From positions 4,463,740-4,527,739 of the forward strand of contig FN649736.1 of the NCBI GenBank assembly GCA_000310025.1: a stretch of 64,000 nt of DNA. The letters run 5' to 3'. Below are positions 24,801 through 37,486 of this stretch, in pieces. Each line of letters begins with the position of its first letter. Within the stretch, counting starts at the first letter, position 1. This stretch comes from Ectocarpus siliculosus. Taxonomy: Eukaryota; Sar; Phaeophyceae; Ectocarpales; Ectocarpaceae. The notes beneath the pieces are model-generated. The model was not told the origin of the DNA. It ran no database searches and saw nothing but the letters and a program-made list of their open reading frames with translations. The position numbers were made by a program, and so were the translations under genes.

Positions 24801-27800
24801 GGTCACGTTCGGCGTGCCCTACTCTACTAGCGCCCGTCGTAGTTGCACTGCAACGTCACCCTGCTCTTCGATGGCTAGACCTCCTCCCTGCTCTACGGCG
24901 CTCCCCTCAAGCAAAGCCCACGACCCTACTACCGCACCCGCATCTCCACTGCACTTGCCCAACGGCAATATCATGCGGCGTGTGCTTTGGTCTACCGTAG
25001 CTCGAAATGCACACGGCAGTCGTCAAGGTGGCGGGTATGCCGAGAGATCAGCTCACCAAGCCAGCGCATGCTCAGTTTAACGAGTGCTCCACGCTGCTGC
25101 AACGAATTGTCTGTCAAGAACAGCGGGTGTAGACGCTTGCATTCGAAAACTGGTAGGTGCGACTTAAGAAGAGGTGTCGGTAAGCTTTTCGTCGCCCCCG
25201 CGTCGACTCGATGGCCTCCCAGTCTGACCTCGTGGGCAGTTACCAGCAATGACATGTTCTTTGATGGCCTCCAAGCGTCGATCAGAATGACACCTCTTCC
25301 TTTCAACTTTGACAGTTGGCCGAGCTCCTTTAATGTTTCAACGGGTAAACACATGGCTCTCGTGCATGGCACGCAGCGTGGCAGGCACCCCAATGTCACG
25401 CGACCAGTGGTATTTGCCTTGTACAACAAAGCTAAGCACCTACTACCCCCCCCTCCGCACCGACCAAGGAAAAATGTGAACGAAGCTCCGAGTACTTAAG
25501 ACCAGGTTCGTTCATGTAGTTGCGGCGGAATGTCTGTTGTACAAGAAGGCGAGGAAAATGTACATGACTGAGCTGGGAAAAGTAGAAGGAAGATACAGGT
25601 AGATGTTTGAGGCATGGAAAGCCAGGAGAAAACGGTAGCTGTACTGGGGCATAGAACGTGGGTTGAAGAGGCGGGAAGTGGTATCGATACGTAGATGGGC
25701 TAGGGAAAAATGTGTTGAGACACCTTTGGCAAAGTTTGGCAAAGTAGGAAGGAACGATTGGTCATCGGTGATCGGTCCTGTGAGAACAATGCTCCGTCCT
25801 CTCGAGGACGCGTGGTCAATGGTCTAACCGCTAAGATATGCAAAACATAAGAGTACTCCCCCCCCCCACCCCCCCCCCCCCCCAATATTATTTTAAAAGG
25901 AAAACCCCCCCCCCCCCCTTAATTTAAAATGGCGGGAAGGGGGGGCCCCCAAAACCCCGGGGGTCCCCCCCCCCCCCCTTTCTGAATTTTTTTTTTGGCG
26001 CTGGCGCGTTTTGGGGGGTTGTTTTTTTTTTTTTGCGCCTTTTTTCCCCCAAAAAGGGGGTTTTTTTTTTTTTCCCCCCCCGAAAAGAGCGCATGTTTTT
26101 TTGGGCCAATTTTTAACCTTTTAATTTTTTGAGGGAGGCTTTTTTAACTGGTAAATTTTTAAGTAAGAACGCCCTCCGGATTTTAAATATTTTTTTTTTT
26201 TGGTGGGGGGAAGGGTTTGGGAAAAAAAACGGGGCCGCAAAAGGNNNNNNNNNNNNNNNNNNNNNNNNNNNNNNNNNNNNNNNNNNNNNNNNNNNNNNNN
26301 NNNNNNNNNNNNNNNNNNNNNNNNNNNNNNNNNNNNNNNNNNNNTTGTTTCTGGAGGTGGGGGGGAAATTTTTTTTTACAAAAAAGGGGGGAAAAATTTC
26401 CTAGGTTTGGGGGGGAAAAATAAAAAGAAAAATCCGGGAAGTTTTTTGGGCCAGGAAAACCCGGGAAAAAAGGGTGGTTTTATGGGGGCAAAAAACGGGG
26501 TTGAAAGGGGGGGAAAGGGTTTTCAATAGTTAATGGGGTTGGGAAAAAATGGTTGGAACCCCTTTGGCAAAATTTGGAAAAATAAGAAAGAAAGGTTTGT
26601 TCTTGGGGGTTGGTCCCGGGAAAAAAAATCCCCCTCCTTTTGGGGAAGGGGGGGCAAAGGGTTTAACCCGTAAAGATTGCCAAAAAAAAAGGGTCCCCCC
26701 CCCCCCCCCCCCCCCTCCGCACCAGTATTATTTCAAACGGAGATCCCCTCCTCGCCGCTGATCTGAAACTGCCGGTAAGTGGGGTCACCAGACACCCCGT
26801 GAGTCACCCCTCACCACCTTCATGAGTTCTTATCTTGCAGCTGCCGCGTTTTGGGGGTCTGTTCTTATCTGTATGCGCGTTGTTGCACCAGAAATGCGGG
26901 TTCTTGTTTCTTACCACGCCGGAAATGAGCGCATGTTCTTATGGCCAAGTTCTTAACCTTTGAATTTTTCGAGGATGCATTTCTTAACTGCTAAGTTCTT
27001 AAGTACGAACGCCATCTGAATTTAGACTATTCTTTGTTATTGATGGTGGTAGTGATTGGGGAAGAATATCGGTGCGCAATACGGCTGTTGAATACAGCTG
27101 TAGCGACGAGACGCGGCCCACGACGTAAGTTTTGTTGAGGTGTTGAAGGAACAGAGGGTAAACTCAATACTCGCGCGCAAGGCTATCCGGGCGGGTTCGC
27201 AAATATCATCCCTCCCTGTTGTTCAGGGTGGGTATGTTCTGATCGGGACCGAGAAGTTTGGCGATAGACACCACAGCTTCCACCTTTTCTGCTGCGGCCA
27301 TGCTTCTCGGTTACGACCGTACACGCCACATCAACACCGCACAAAGGCCCAAAGTGAAGGACCACGCTGCGCGCAGTTGATCGGAGCAGCGCGCACATGC
27401 CCACGCTCCACCGAATAATGGAATGGAGTGAACAAAGCAATGCACACTCCGACGGGTTTGAGCTCGAAAGGTGTTCTGGCAAGTGCATTTCAGGTAGGTG
27501 TGTGTGTATTTCAGGTCTTGCATAAAAAGGTGATGCCGCAGACGCATGCATCTTGCGCCTCAGCGCGCTAGGTGTTCACCCGAGCGCCCGCACAGTCACA
27601 TAGTACAACATGGTGCCTGTCGTGATATCGGCTTTATTCTCGTGTCGCGTTCCCTGAGACTTGGTGTGGCAAACAGAGGGTGGGTTGGTATTGTTGTTGT
27701 CTGCTGTAAAGGAAGCTGGCTGTCTGGTTCCTCTCTGTCACGAAAGTTCTGCCGCGGGAAATATTGTATTTGGCGATCTAGAGTACCAAATACAATCATG

Positions 27801-30800
27801 CGGGAATTGGCTCTTTATACGTCAGGACGACGGGATTCCCGCGTCAAAAAGTGGACCAACCCGCCATCGCTTTCAAACTCAAAAGGCGGGAATTCCCGCA
27901 TATTTTTGGATTTTCACGAATAATACTTGTAGGCATGCGGGAAGCGGGAATCGGAGTTTGGAAGATGTCTTCAATACTTTCGTAAGGGGCACCGTGGATA
28001 GAAACATCTGCAGGAGGGTAAAAACTTATTTTTGTGAACGAGTACCCTATACGAATTCCTACATAAAACCAAAATCGAAATTTCCCTTCCGGGGGGGTGT
28101 CGTTTCGATTGAAGTTCCTTGGACAGGGCTGTCGAGGCGTAGGTCGCGCGAAGATACCGCCGCGATTTCGTGCTTGCAGCTTTCGCGAGCTGAGAGAAAT
28201 CGGCCGCGGTAAGAAAACCGTAATCACAAAAGCGCGTACAAGACTTCGTATTTTAATAGGCAAGGGTACACACGATAAAATTCTGGACACATATCAAGTG
28301 GAGTCATCGCGAGATAGTTGACGCCAGACAAACTCGTTCATTTGCAAATCGGGCGCGAGTCGTTGCTGCCGCAGCACGCCGAGATCTTCTCAAACAAGCA
28401 ACTCTCAAGCACAGGACCGGGAAGGGAGCCGTACCGAGAGGATGGAATCGGATTGCAGACCCAGATGCAGAAATTGACATACAGGCACAGTCGACGCTGC
28501 AGACGTGTGTGCGAAGGCCTCGGTAACTTCCGCAAGTAGTAGGCAGAAGCCTCAGCAAAAGCCTCAGCAAAAGCCTCAGCAAAAGCCTCGGCAAAAGCCG
28601 CGTGCCGACTGTTCGCGCAAGTCTTGCGTAGTTGGATTTGGAGAACACTCCGTTGTACGTAACCAATCACACACACACGTTCAAAGGAAAGCGGACATCG
28701 GATTGGAGGCAGTCCTGCGTGAGCAGGGCGATTTATCTACTACTGAAGTATTGTATTCAAAACAAACTTACTTCCGCACCGCCAGCGCCTGCTTGTTGAA
28801 GAGCTGGGCAAGCCCTCCTTCCTGTGGTATGTCGAATCTCCGGCCAATGTTTACGTAATTATGTGGGTATGGAGCTCTTCGTCTTGAGGCTGGTGTCCGT
28901 CTCAAACAAAGCTAGGAAGAAGCGGTCCACCTACTTTGAGTGCAAGACAGTGCCAAGCCTCTGTTTCTCTGAACCTTTTCAAACCTCAACACCTCCCTCT
29001 TTGATTCCTCCGAGAGAGGGCCGGTATCGAATCGCGACGGCTACTTAAGGACCCTGCGTACCGTTACACGCCTTGCGGACGCTGCGATCCCCCCCCGCAA
29101 GGTGTTGCTTGAATTGGCGCTACAGAACTCGTCGGCATTGGCTCTCTGCTTCCCAACTCCCCGATGGTGATTCCCCGCACAGGATTCTATGCCGGCTACG
29201 TGGCCAGCGCTTTCACGCTTGGACGTTTTCTGAGCGGATACTTGTGGGGATACGTTTCCGATTCTGTAGGGAGGAAGCCCGTGATTCTCGTTGGGCTATC
29301 GGCTACTGCAGTGCTGTCGCTGACGTTCGGCCTATCCACCACCTACGAGCTCGCCATTTTGTCCAGGTGAGTTGTGGCCACGGAGGGGATCTGGCAGAAG
29401 TTGCGGAAGGTACACAATGGCGGTGTACGACCTGTGTGCGCCGAAACGATGATCAAATTGTCAAGTAATGAGGTTGGAATTCGTACTTTGGCCCGGTGGC
29501 CCCGTGCCCGTTGCTTCTGAGCAGCCGGGTAGCCCAAATGCCTCGGAAAATGTGCGTCCGCGGCAGGTTGGAGAACGCCATAGGAAGATGTCGTCCTTGG
29601 AGGTTGTCTGCTTCTGGTTTCGTTCCCGTGCATTCAACAGCGATTAGATCTCTCGAAGCAGCCAACAACCTGCACTGGATTGGTCATTGAGTAGGAAGAA
29701 TATCGCTTGTCGTGTTAAACCTCAGGAAAACTGCGATGTTCATCGTAGTTCATGTTCATCGCAGGTTGTCTACAAGCTACTGTAGTGCAGGATTCCCCAT
29801 TGGGTAACACGCGCTGCTTGTATTGAGGCGATATCCAACCGTGCCGCAATTCAGCGCATATTGTACTCCAAGAAACGCTGTCATTTGCATGCGGTTGGCC
29901 CTCCCAGGTTCGTCCTCGGGATCATGAACGGCATCACGCCCGCGATCAGGACCACCGTGTACGAAGTGTGCGGGACCAATTCGCAAGTGGTGCAAGCGAT
30001 GGCCTACATCGATGGTGAGGGGTGCCCAGAAAACCCTAAGCGAGGGGGCGCATCGATGCGCCCTCAACTTGTGGCTGATGTCAAAACGTAGTGGGGCAAG
30101 GATTCACGCTCCCCTCGGTTGACGTTTAGGGACCTCGCGGCCCTCGCAACAACTCTAGAGGGCGTTGACTTTGTACATATTGCGGAAAGGCCGCGGAAAC
30201 TCTCTTCCTCAAGGTCTTGCACCCTTCGCATCAACCCCCCGCTGCTTCTTACATCAGGTGCCAGAGCTGCCACTATAGTCTTCGGCTCGGCTATGGGGGG
30301 ACTCCTGGTGCAGCCGGTTGATCACTACCCGAACGTGTTTTCTGGCACAGGTCTGTTTGGGAGGTGAGTGCTTAACAAGCAACCGCGTCGCGTATGTACC
30401 GACACGCCCGAACTCATACCTATCTGTGGTGCATTGTCTAGGAGCGAACGTTCTGGAGGAAGAGGGGGTTGCTGTCGCCTGACTACGCTCTGTGTCCCGC
30501 TTGCTCAACCACTTCGTCACACTGTCCGAACCCAGTGTCTCGTCCGGGGTGTCAAGTGATGACAGCTTCCATAAGGGTCCTTTGTGGTAAACGACACGTT
30601 TTGGCACCCCAAACCGCTTGTGCGTAAGCCTTGAAAGCGTCAAGGGGCGAGGAATTCGACGCGACGTGGTAACTCATATAGTCGAGGGAAGCCCCAACGG
30701 TGCGTTACCCGACAGTAGCGAAACAAACGCGAGCTTATCGTACTGAACCGATGCTGGACAAGGTCACTGAATGCTCACTCAGCAAGCTGGATCTTGTTTT

Positions 30801-33555
30801 TTCACATTCTCTCCCATTCCGTGCTGTTTATCGGGATGTCAAGTTGAGGTTCCCTTGTCTTCACACGAAGCTCCGGCTACACTTGTCTTGTCGGTTGGGC
30901 GCCCCGCTCGCACATCCCATCCAGGTTTCCGTTCCTACTTCCGAACCTCGTCGGGATGAGCTTGGCGCTCCTAATCCTGCCGGTAGTGATTGTGTACGTT
31001 CCCGAAACTAAGCATTTCGAGGATGCCCGTTCAAGATCGAGATGTAGCAGGTGAAAATAAACGCCGACCTGTGCTTCAAAGGGCAGGTGGCTGTGCAATA
31101 GGATTTGCTCAGCCAGGGACGTGCGTGCCATTCATTCGATGCTGTTGTGGACACTCGGCGCCAGGTTTCTTGTGGTTGTCTCCTACTGAAGTGAGAGGCT
31201 TGGTTGGGGCATCGAGCGCTAGGCAGCCGTTTGGACAGGGCAAAGTCGCGAGAAAGCAGAGAACATCGCGCATGTTTAGGGTAACGTTTCAGGCGCGTGT
31301 ACTACACGGGTGACGCATGACTCTCCAAAGGCATGAACGCTATTCACAATTCAACAACCCTGGTCCCGGCGCATTCCTTCCCTGCGCCGTGTGTACCATC
31401 CTTCAGCGAGAGTAGCGGCGAGGCGACGTCCGGCCTTTCCGCCGAAAGCTCACCCGCGCGGGATCGAGCGGTTGTCCGACGTCCCCCAAAAGGCGGGACG
31501 TTAGCCTACAGTTCGCTGGGGGACGAGGACGTCTTTGCGCAGCAAGCAGCACAGGAGCCCCATGGCGCGAATGACTCCAGAGGCCGAGCGAAGCACAAGA
31601 AAGGTGGCTTACGATACCCGTGAACCACCCGTCATCCGCAATCGAGAAGAGCAGAGGCTCTGCGGCCCTGGCGGCCTGCTGTCCGTGCCGAGGATTAAGC
31701 CCCTCTTGTTTCTCGTATGCGTTGTCCAGGTGAGACTCACGGGCTGGCGATTTGGTAGGGATTCGGATATGGTTCTCTCACATGTAAAATCGGCGAGACA
31801 ACAGAGGAGAACATAATCGGCACGAATCCATCCCCAGCTGCAGGTCCCCAAACTTCCGTGGAATGAACGAACTGGTTTATCATTCATGCATTGTTCTGGC
31901 TGTTGGTCCTGCGTGAAAGTAACGTTATGATTCTTGGACGGGCTACGCTATTTGGGGATCGGAATTGAATCCGTCACCCAGAGCAGGTTTTCACCACGCG
32001 AGTATATCTACACGCTTGAGTTACACAAATCTGAATAGGAGAAAAGTTATTTCTCCGAAAGGCTCCGCCATGGCGAGTGTAGACTGCTTCGTGAAAGCCC
32101 CTGAGATGTCTCGGCGTCTGTACGCTCTTATATCGTGGCGACCGCCGAACCGAAACCGTGTTTGGCCCTGCACCAACGCGCACCTGTGGCATTCACTGAA
32201 CTAACGGCCTGTCTACCAAACCTCCCCGTGCCGCCTTTGACCCAACCAACCGAGATGCGATAGAGCCTCTTAACGGGCTTTGAAGAGGTGTTTCCTCTTT
32301 GGGCGCTCTCCACGGTGGGTGTCGGGGGGCTGGGCTGGGGCACCATGGAGATCGGCAAGGTGTGGAGGCGACGTAATGATGTGTTTGTGTCTCGAAAAAA
32401 GGATAATCGACGAGGTTGACGGCCTCCAGTGCAGCAGTCATAGCTCCGGTATATGAGGGCGCCTTATGAGACGGGGCTCCGATGTGAGAGGGTCGAGGGC
32501 CTTTGTCACACCACCCTCTAAATCGGAGCCATGACTGTGTATTGTATTTCCCGCTTGCTGAACCTCGATTCCGACTTGGATGCTCCTAGGGTTTCCGTGT
32601 TCACCACGTTATTTTTCACTTTTCACCATCATGTCAGGTAATCAAAGAAATGCGCGATCGTTACATGCGCTTCCGTCCGAACAGGTTCTGTTCATGACGG
32701 GCTGCATTATGGTCGTGGCTCAGCTGTTCATATTTCCGTCGGTGATCAAGATTATTGGAGCGGTGGCGTGGATGCGCACAGGCTGTCTACTAGGTATCTC
32801 CGCTTTCCTTGCTACCCCAAACGCCAAGCTCTTCAGCTGGAACTACACTACCCTGTTCGCAGCGTCGGTTGCGAGTGTGACTGTCGTCAACTGTTGCTTG
32901 GCAGCGGTGAGAGAACACATGGAAATGGGCCATTCAAACCCTACGAAAGTTCCTCCCGCACCATTGAAAGCCTCTTCCTTGCTGCATGCATACGTACGTC
33001 ACGCGACGAATCGAACAACGAGATGCTACGTCTTGGTGGGTATGATGTTGCCCGCCATAATATTGTTGGGCGCGCTCTCTCCTATTCCGCTGGGGCATTT
33101 TCCATTCCGTGTTTGCCTTGGCTCACTACCTTACGGAACACTCATTATGTTTCCCTCGCCTGACCTCTCGAACAAAGGTGAGCATCGCGTTGGCAGTGGC
33201 GTCGACTAGCATCGTACCCTCCAGCTTGCGGGGTAAGCTCAGCGGGCTGTACGGCACAGCTGAGAGCTTCGGTCGGTTCACGAGTGCCGTTGGCTTCGCG
33301 GCCTTGTTCGCGTGGTCAATTTCTTCCGACAACCTTGGTTGGGTCGACCACCGGTTTGTTTTCTACTCGTCCGCTCTTGCCCTGGGTGTGGCGACGGTGG
33401 TGGCATGGCGCACTCTTCCTGCAGAGGTGTTTGGGGATAAATCCGCCGCTGAAAACGTGGAGGATGCGATCCATGATGCTGGCCTTACGCCTAAAAGTGA
33501 TCCGAAATGTATTGTTTCCTGCTCTCGACCAACGGGTGAGATGGACTTGATATAA
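21818..33555 (+). CDS. MFS transporter, ZIF-like (ZIFL) type, nine exons
   Basis: Exons 21818-21998, 29183-29366, 29908-30014, 30258-30363, 30925-31050, 31543-31729, 32264-32359, 32685-32906 and 33178-33555 have GT/AG borders and keep phase, giving about 528 residues. The order of motifs follows plant Zinc-Induced Facilitator-like proteins: an ISLFPY first helix, GFYAGYVASAFTLGRFL, the MFS signature GYVSDSVGRKPVILVG (about residues 83-98), RFVLGIMNG, GLLVQPVDHYPNVFS, RFPFLLPNLVG, EEVFPLWALS and QLFIFPSVIKIIGA. ZIFL proteins are 12-helix proton-coupled carriers of small metal chelators or ions at the vacuolar or plasma membrane. The substrate here is unknown. Exon 6 is the least certain, because a better-looking acceptor at 31407 leads to a stop. 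Intron 1 is 7.2 kb and full of mobile DNA. Confidence 0.85.
23032..23911. mobile_element. TA-flanked non-autonomous DNA element
   Basis: Ends read CCGTAAGGGTCGGAGAG on the left and, inverted on the right, CCGTGAGAGTCGGAGAG after two further bases. TA lies on both sides (23030-23031 and 23912-23913). Inside each end, GGTGCCATCTCTCCGACC-type motifs are iterated in both orientations. There is no transposase frame. The pattern fits a Tc1/mariner- or pogo-like miniature element within intron 1 of the MFS gene. Confidence 0.55.
24992..25429 (-). CDS. Unrecognised open frame inside intron 1
   Basis: A 145-codon frame with stretches such as CLPVETLKELGQLSKLKGRG and LKSHLPVFECKRLHPLFL. The composition is protein-like, but no family is recognised and no introns or neighbours support it. 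It could be a relic of a mobile element. Confidence 0.22.
   Translation of the reverse strand: MLYKANTTGRVTLGCLPRCVPCTRAMCLPVETLKELGQLSKLKGRGVILIDAWRPSKNMSLLVTAHEVRLGGHRVDAGATKSLPTPLLKSHLPVFECKRLHPLFLTDNSLQQRGALVKLSMRWLGELISRHTRHLDDCRVHFELR
25501..25885 (+). mobile_element. LINE 3' end with poly(C) tail, copy 1
   Basis: Closely similar to 35740-36105, the 3' end of the LINE copy described there. Shared landmarks are GTTCATGTAGTTGCGG, GGAAGGAACGATTGG, CGTCCTCTCGAGGACGCGTGG and CATAAGAG, followed by a long C-run. A box A-like TGGTCTAACCG lies near the end. The copy is 5'-truncated, as is usual for LINEs. Confidence 0.8.
25886..26720. other. Probable false duplication from poor reads, with gap
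   Basis: 25886-26244 is a homopolymer-blurred version of 26724-27065. 26345-26720 is an equally blurred version of 25690-25885. Both flank the 100-N gap at 26245-26344. Words stay recognisable but every base run is stretched (long G, C, T and A runs), as in low-quality reads past a poly(C) tract. The true sequence probably goes directly from the C-run at about 25885 to about 26721. Confidence 0.8.
26245..26344. other. Assembly gap, 100 N
   Basis: Nominal gap inside the low-quality segment. It probably does not correspond to missing genome. Confidence 0.9.
28549..28596 (+). repeat. 12-bp tandem repeat x4
   Basis: Four units of GCCTCAGCAAAA, the last with one change. They lie in intron 1 of the MFS gene. 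Confidence 0.9.
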
Positions 33556-33609
33556 GATACGTATTGCAGCAGCCAGCGCGGCTTTGAAATAATTGGGTTT
33601 TTGATTGTG

Positions 33610-34262
33610 GCTGAATCATGACCCGATCATGACCATGTACTCGGTCATCATCGGGCCATGACACAGTCATCGAAGTGGAGTCATGATCTCGATCATGATC
33701 GAAGTCATGCCTCGGTCATGTTTCGATCACGACGACGTAGGTCATGACTAAGCCGTGACCGAGTCATGGCCAGTTCATGACCCGGTCATGACTAATGCAA
33801 TTCTGGTGCTCGTTAACAACAGGTTATTTGCTTTGGCAGGGGCATGAAACCGGCTAAAAACCCTTGCGCTAACCCCAACTCTACCCCCAAACCCACACAA
33901 TAGGTGGTGGGTTGACGCTGGGTGGATAAGCTCTAGGTGGGGGTGCCGCCATAGGTGCTACTGCAGCCTGGCGTTGATTCAATAAATCTAGACAGACCAT
34001 CGGGTCATGGTTGGGGCACGATGGGGTGACGATAAGATCATGTATCGGTCATGGTGCATTCATCGTGACCCAGTCATGACACGATCACGACTCGGTAAAG
34101 TGCTAGATCACGACCGGGTAAGGATCCAGCAGTCAGGCCGAAAATTCCTGCGAAAATAAGGAACAACAAACGACGTCATGACCTGGTCATGATCGAAAGC
34201 ATTACGGTGATCGGGTCATGACTGCATGACTGTGACCCGATCATGATCACGATCAACGAGCT
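33610..34262. repeat. Array of degenerate TCATGA palindromes
   Basis: Two clusters (33610-33800 and 33995-34262) are packed with GGTCATGACC, GATCATGATC and GTCATGAC variants, often 11-12 bp apart. A spacer of ordinary sequence with an AACCTAGCACC-like minisatellite relic lies between them. It begins about 55 bp after the MFS stop codon. Confidence 0.8.
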
Positions 34263-34289
34263 CACCAAAAAATGTCACTCATTGAGAAC

Positions 34290-36105
34290 GTAAAGGTTTC
34301 TGTTGCGCTTTGCATCTTGGGCGTTTGGCTGCAATGGGCAGAACCAAACAAGCTATTCTTCTACCTTGATTGGGGTTTGTCCCTCTCCCTCGGAGAATCA
34401 TCCAAGGTCGAAAGAGGGCGGGGAACCAGACATACTGCTTCTTCTTGGACGTGCAAAAGGATACGATACAGTATGGAGAAATGGGCTGTGGAAACAATTG
34501 TCCAAGCATGGGACAATAGGGAAAATATGGGGAGTGCCGAAGAAGACGACAAAGTGTACGAAAAGATCTGCCATGCTAGAAGGAGGACTGTCTAAAGTTC
34601 TCAACATTTAACTGGGGGTTTCACAAGGCACTTTGTCCCCAACATTGTGCCAGGTGTTCATCAACGATCTGTTGAAAGTCGTAAAGGCAGTTGGGAAGGG
34701 AGTAGTGTAGGGGAACTTCGGCGGCGGGAATGCTGTTTGCGGATGATTGTGGGATGTCTGATACATCTGAGGGGCTTCAACTACGCATTGGCACAGTGCA
34801 GGATTTTGCTGCTAAGTGGAGATTGTCTGCCAAAGTTAAGCAGAGTGCCGTCGTCATGGTATGCAACGAGGACAGAGAGAAACCACAAGCGTATAAACAG
34901 GTGGAAGTGGGGGTTTGAGGAGCTTGCTGTAGTCGATCAGTACACATATCTCGGAGAAGAGATCGACAAGGCTGTGCGTGGAATGCACACGTACATGTCC
35001 AAGGTAGCGGCAAAGGGCAAAGCACGAGCAGGGAGGCTGCACCCAATACTCGCGAATCGGCATCTCGATACACGCATCAAATTGACAGTTTTGAAGAGCG
35101 TAATCGTACCGTCGCGAGAGTTCGCCGGAGAATCATGGAAAGAAATATGAAGGTAGTCAAAAGGGCTCAGGCGGCGCAGATTGAAAGCAGCGAAAATCAT
35201 CCTAGGATGCTCGAAGCGCACAACAAGTAATGCAGCCGTCAGGGCGGAACTAGGGATCCAATCCCTACGATCGGGAAGAGACGCACGGGAGTTAAAATGG
35301 CAGTACCACATGCACGATATGGGAAAGGTTGCCGAGAACAGCTTCAGAGGCAAAGTGAGCAAACAAAAAGAGGGGTAGACAACCTACGAAGTGGGTTAAG
35401 GTGCAGAAAATGTATTGAAGGAGTTCGAAACTGACGAAGGTGCTACACTGGAAACGGAAGGTCTAGAGGGGTTCAAGGAGCAGATATATGTTGCTTTTGC
35501 CGAGAGAGAAGAACATAATCTAACCAAAGAACCAAGAATAAGGAAGGTCTAGATGTGTACGGAATGTAGAAAGAAGGACTAGGCTTGAAAGACTACTCAC
35601 GTGGGAAATGGATGCAGGGACAAGCTGCAGGCCAATTTTAGGACGGGGGATATTGGCTTCGAGAACGTAAACGAAGAAATTGGTAGAAGGTGGACGATGA
35701 AGACGACAAGTTCAAATGTGCATGCGGCTCCGAGTGTGAAGGCCGTGTTCATGTAGTTGCGGGAGGTCCGTTGTACAAGGAGAGGGACGTATACATTGTT
35801 TAGCTGGGAAAAGTAGAAGCAAGATTCAGCGAGATGTTTGAGGCATGTAACAGCCAAGAGAAGACGGTAGCTCTACTGGGGCACAGGAAGTGGGTTGAAA
35901 AGGAGGGGAAGTGATATCGATAGGATGGATAGGCTAGGGAAAACATTTTTGAGCCATTTTTGGCAAAGTAGGAAGGAACGATTGGCCATCGGTGATCGGC
36001 CCTGTGGTAATAACAATGCTCCGTCCTCTCGAGGACGCGTGGTCAATGGTCTAGCCACTAAGGCATGCATAACATAAGAGCCCCCCCCCCCCCCCCCCTC
36101 GAGAA
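34290..36105 (+). pseudogene. Dead LINE reverse transcriptase with poly(C)-tailed 3' end
   Basis: Pieces of a non-LTR reverse transcriptase run in order through different frames: KGYDTVWRNGLWKQL near 34450, FINDLLK near 34660, the catalytic box GMLFADDCG near 34730, KWRLSAKVKQSAVVMV, then DQYTYLGEEID and ILGCSKRTTSNAAVRAELG near 35200. In-frame stops and frame changes separate them, and the endonuclease half is missing. A non-coding 3' part closely matches 25501-25885 and ends CATAAGAG plus about 16 C. The element is inactive. Confidence 0.87.
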
Positions 36106-37486
36106 ACCCTTTTGCTTGCGTGGCGGAAATGGACAGCAAGTGTAGACCAATGTAGGTCTACAAAACGAAGACAATGCAGGACTGCTCAATTGTAGACACA
36201 GGGCAGAGGTTCCTCTTTAGAACTCACCCTGGGCCCGCGGGTGCGCCTCACGGAAATCCGCCTGACGGGCATCTCTTCAATCAACGTCGGATCATGAGGC
36301 AAATAACCAAGAGTGACAAAAGACACGGGCGGATTGATCCCTGCAATATCAGCTACCACAGCTAGCTACCTGGCCGTGCCGTATTTTTTGCGCATTTGAT
36401 GCAAGATTGGAATATTCCGACTGCCTCGGCAAACAAACATCTTGATTAGCGCTGGAGGTTGATCCCGAGCCTGTTTGATACTGTTCATGGATACTACTGT
36501 GCACAGACATGGACACGCAAGTGCCGTTTTGGCGGGCTGTTAATAGCGTCGCCCCCCTATCGTAGGACGAGTTCACGGTTTCCGACGGCACGACGATATT
36601 TACCCCTCACCCTGTCCATGGTGATTTTCATGGTTTCCAAACCCCCATGCCGCTATTGTAAGCCAGTCAAGCTGCATCCATAATCAGCAACGTGACAAGA
36701 TGTGCTTTTCTCCGACGATGGCAATGCCGTCGGCTCGAACGCACCCCATCGATGACGTTTTCGACAAAGCGTCATGTGGGCTAACGAACAACGCGTCTCA
36801 CACTCACCGTTCCTAAAAATACATGATCTATCAAGTTATCATCAAATGAACACAGGCAGCCGCCCACAAAACGAAGCCTTCGTCATGGAACGGGTCTTCC
36901 CCCCTCCCGACTCCCCATGGCTTCTTGCGGATGCGATGAAACTCTACTGTAGCTACAAATGATCCGCAGAGCACATGACCCTGCTGTGTGAAGTACAGAG
37001 GTATTTCTTGGTATTCGTACTCCCCTTTGACCATGTACGTTTCAACAAACGGACAATACATACGGTACTCCGGAGTACATTCATATGCATACACTCTCTC
37101 CTTTACCCCCCTGCGCCCGCGCGGTGTATGTAGTACAACAGATCCCCCCCAAGTGTGTGTGAAAAACGTTGTCTTGAGACGATGCTCAGGAAACAAGATA
37201 TGCACAGAAGAAGGGACCGAGCTGGCAAACTAACCTCTCATATATATCCCAACAACATCACCCCCCGATGTCCCCTTCCGGCACAAACGGTTCTCTTCCA
37301 AGCCATCCATGAAAGGGGAAAAAACAAACATGGGCTCCTTCGCGGGAGGGCGCGAGTACATTGAGAAAAGAGACCGCGCGACTGAAGTGGGGCCGGGAGG
37401 CCGGGATCGCATGATGATTGAGCGTGGCGGCGGTAGGACAGCACGGAGGGAGCGGCACGGCGGTGTGTACGCATTGGCAGCAGCGA
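36106..37486. other. No gene recognised
   Basis: Short frames on both strands, none with a domain. Confidence 0.4.

Noticed and set aside
26129-26529. Coding frames across the gap at 26245-26344
   Set aside because: They consist of N and homopolymer-rich read errors.
31333-31623. The Ser-rich frame as the true exon 6 of the transporter
   Set aside because: It stops before the next helix. The frame reached from 31543 continues correctly. Kept only as an open question.
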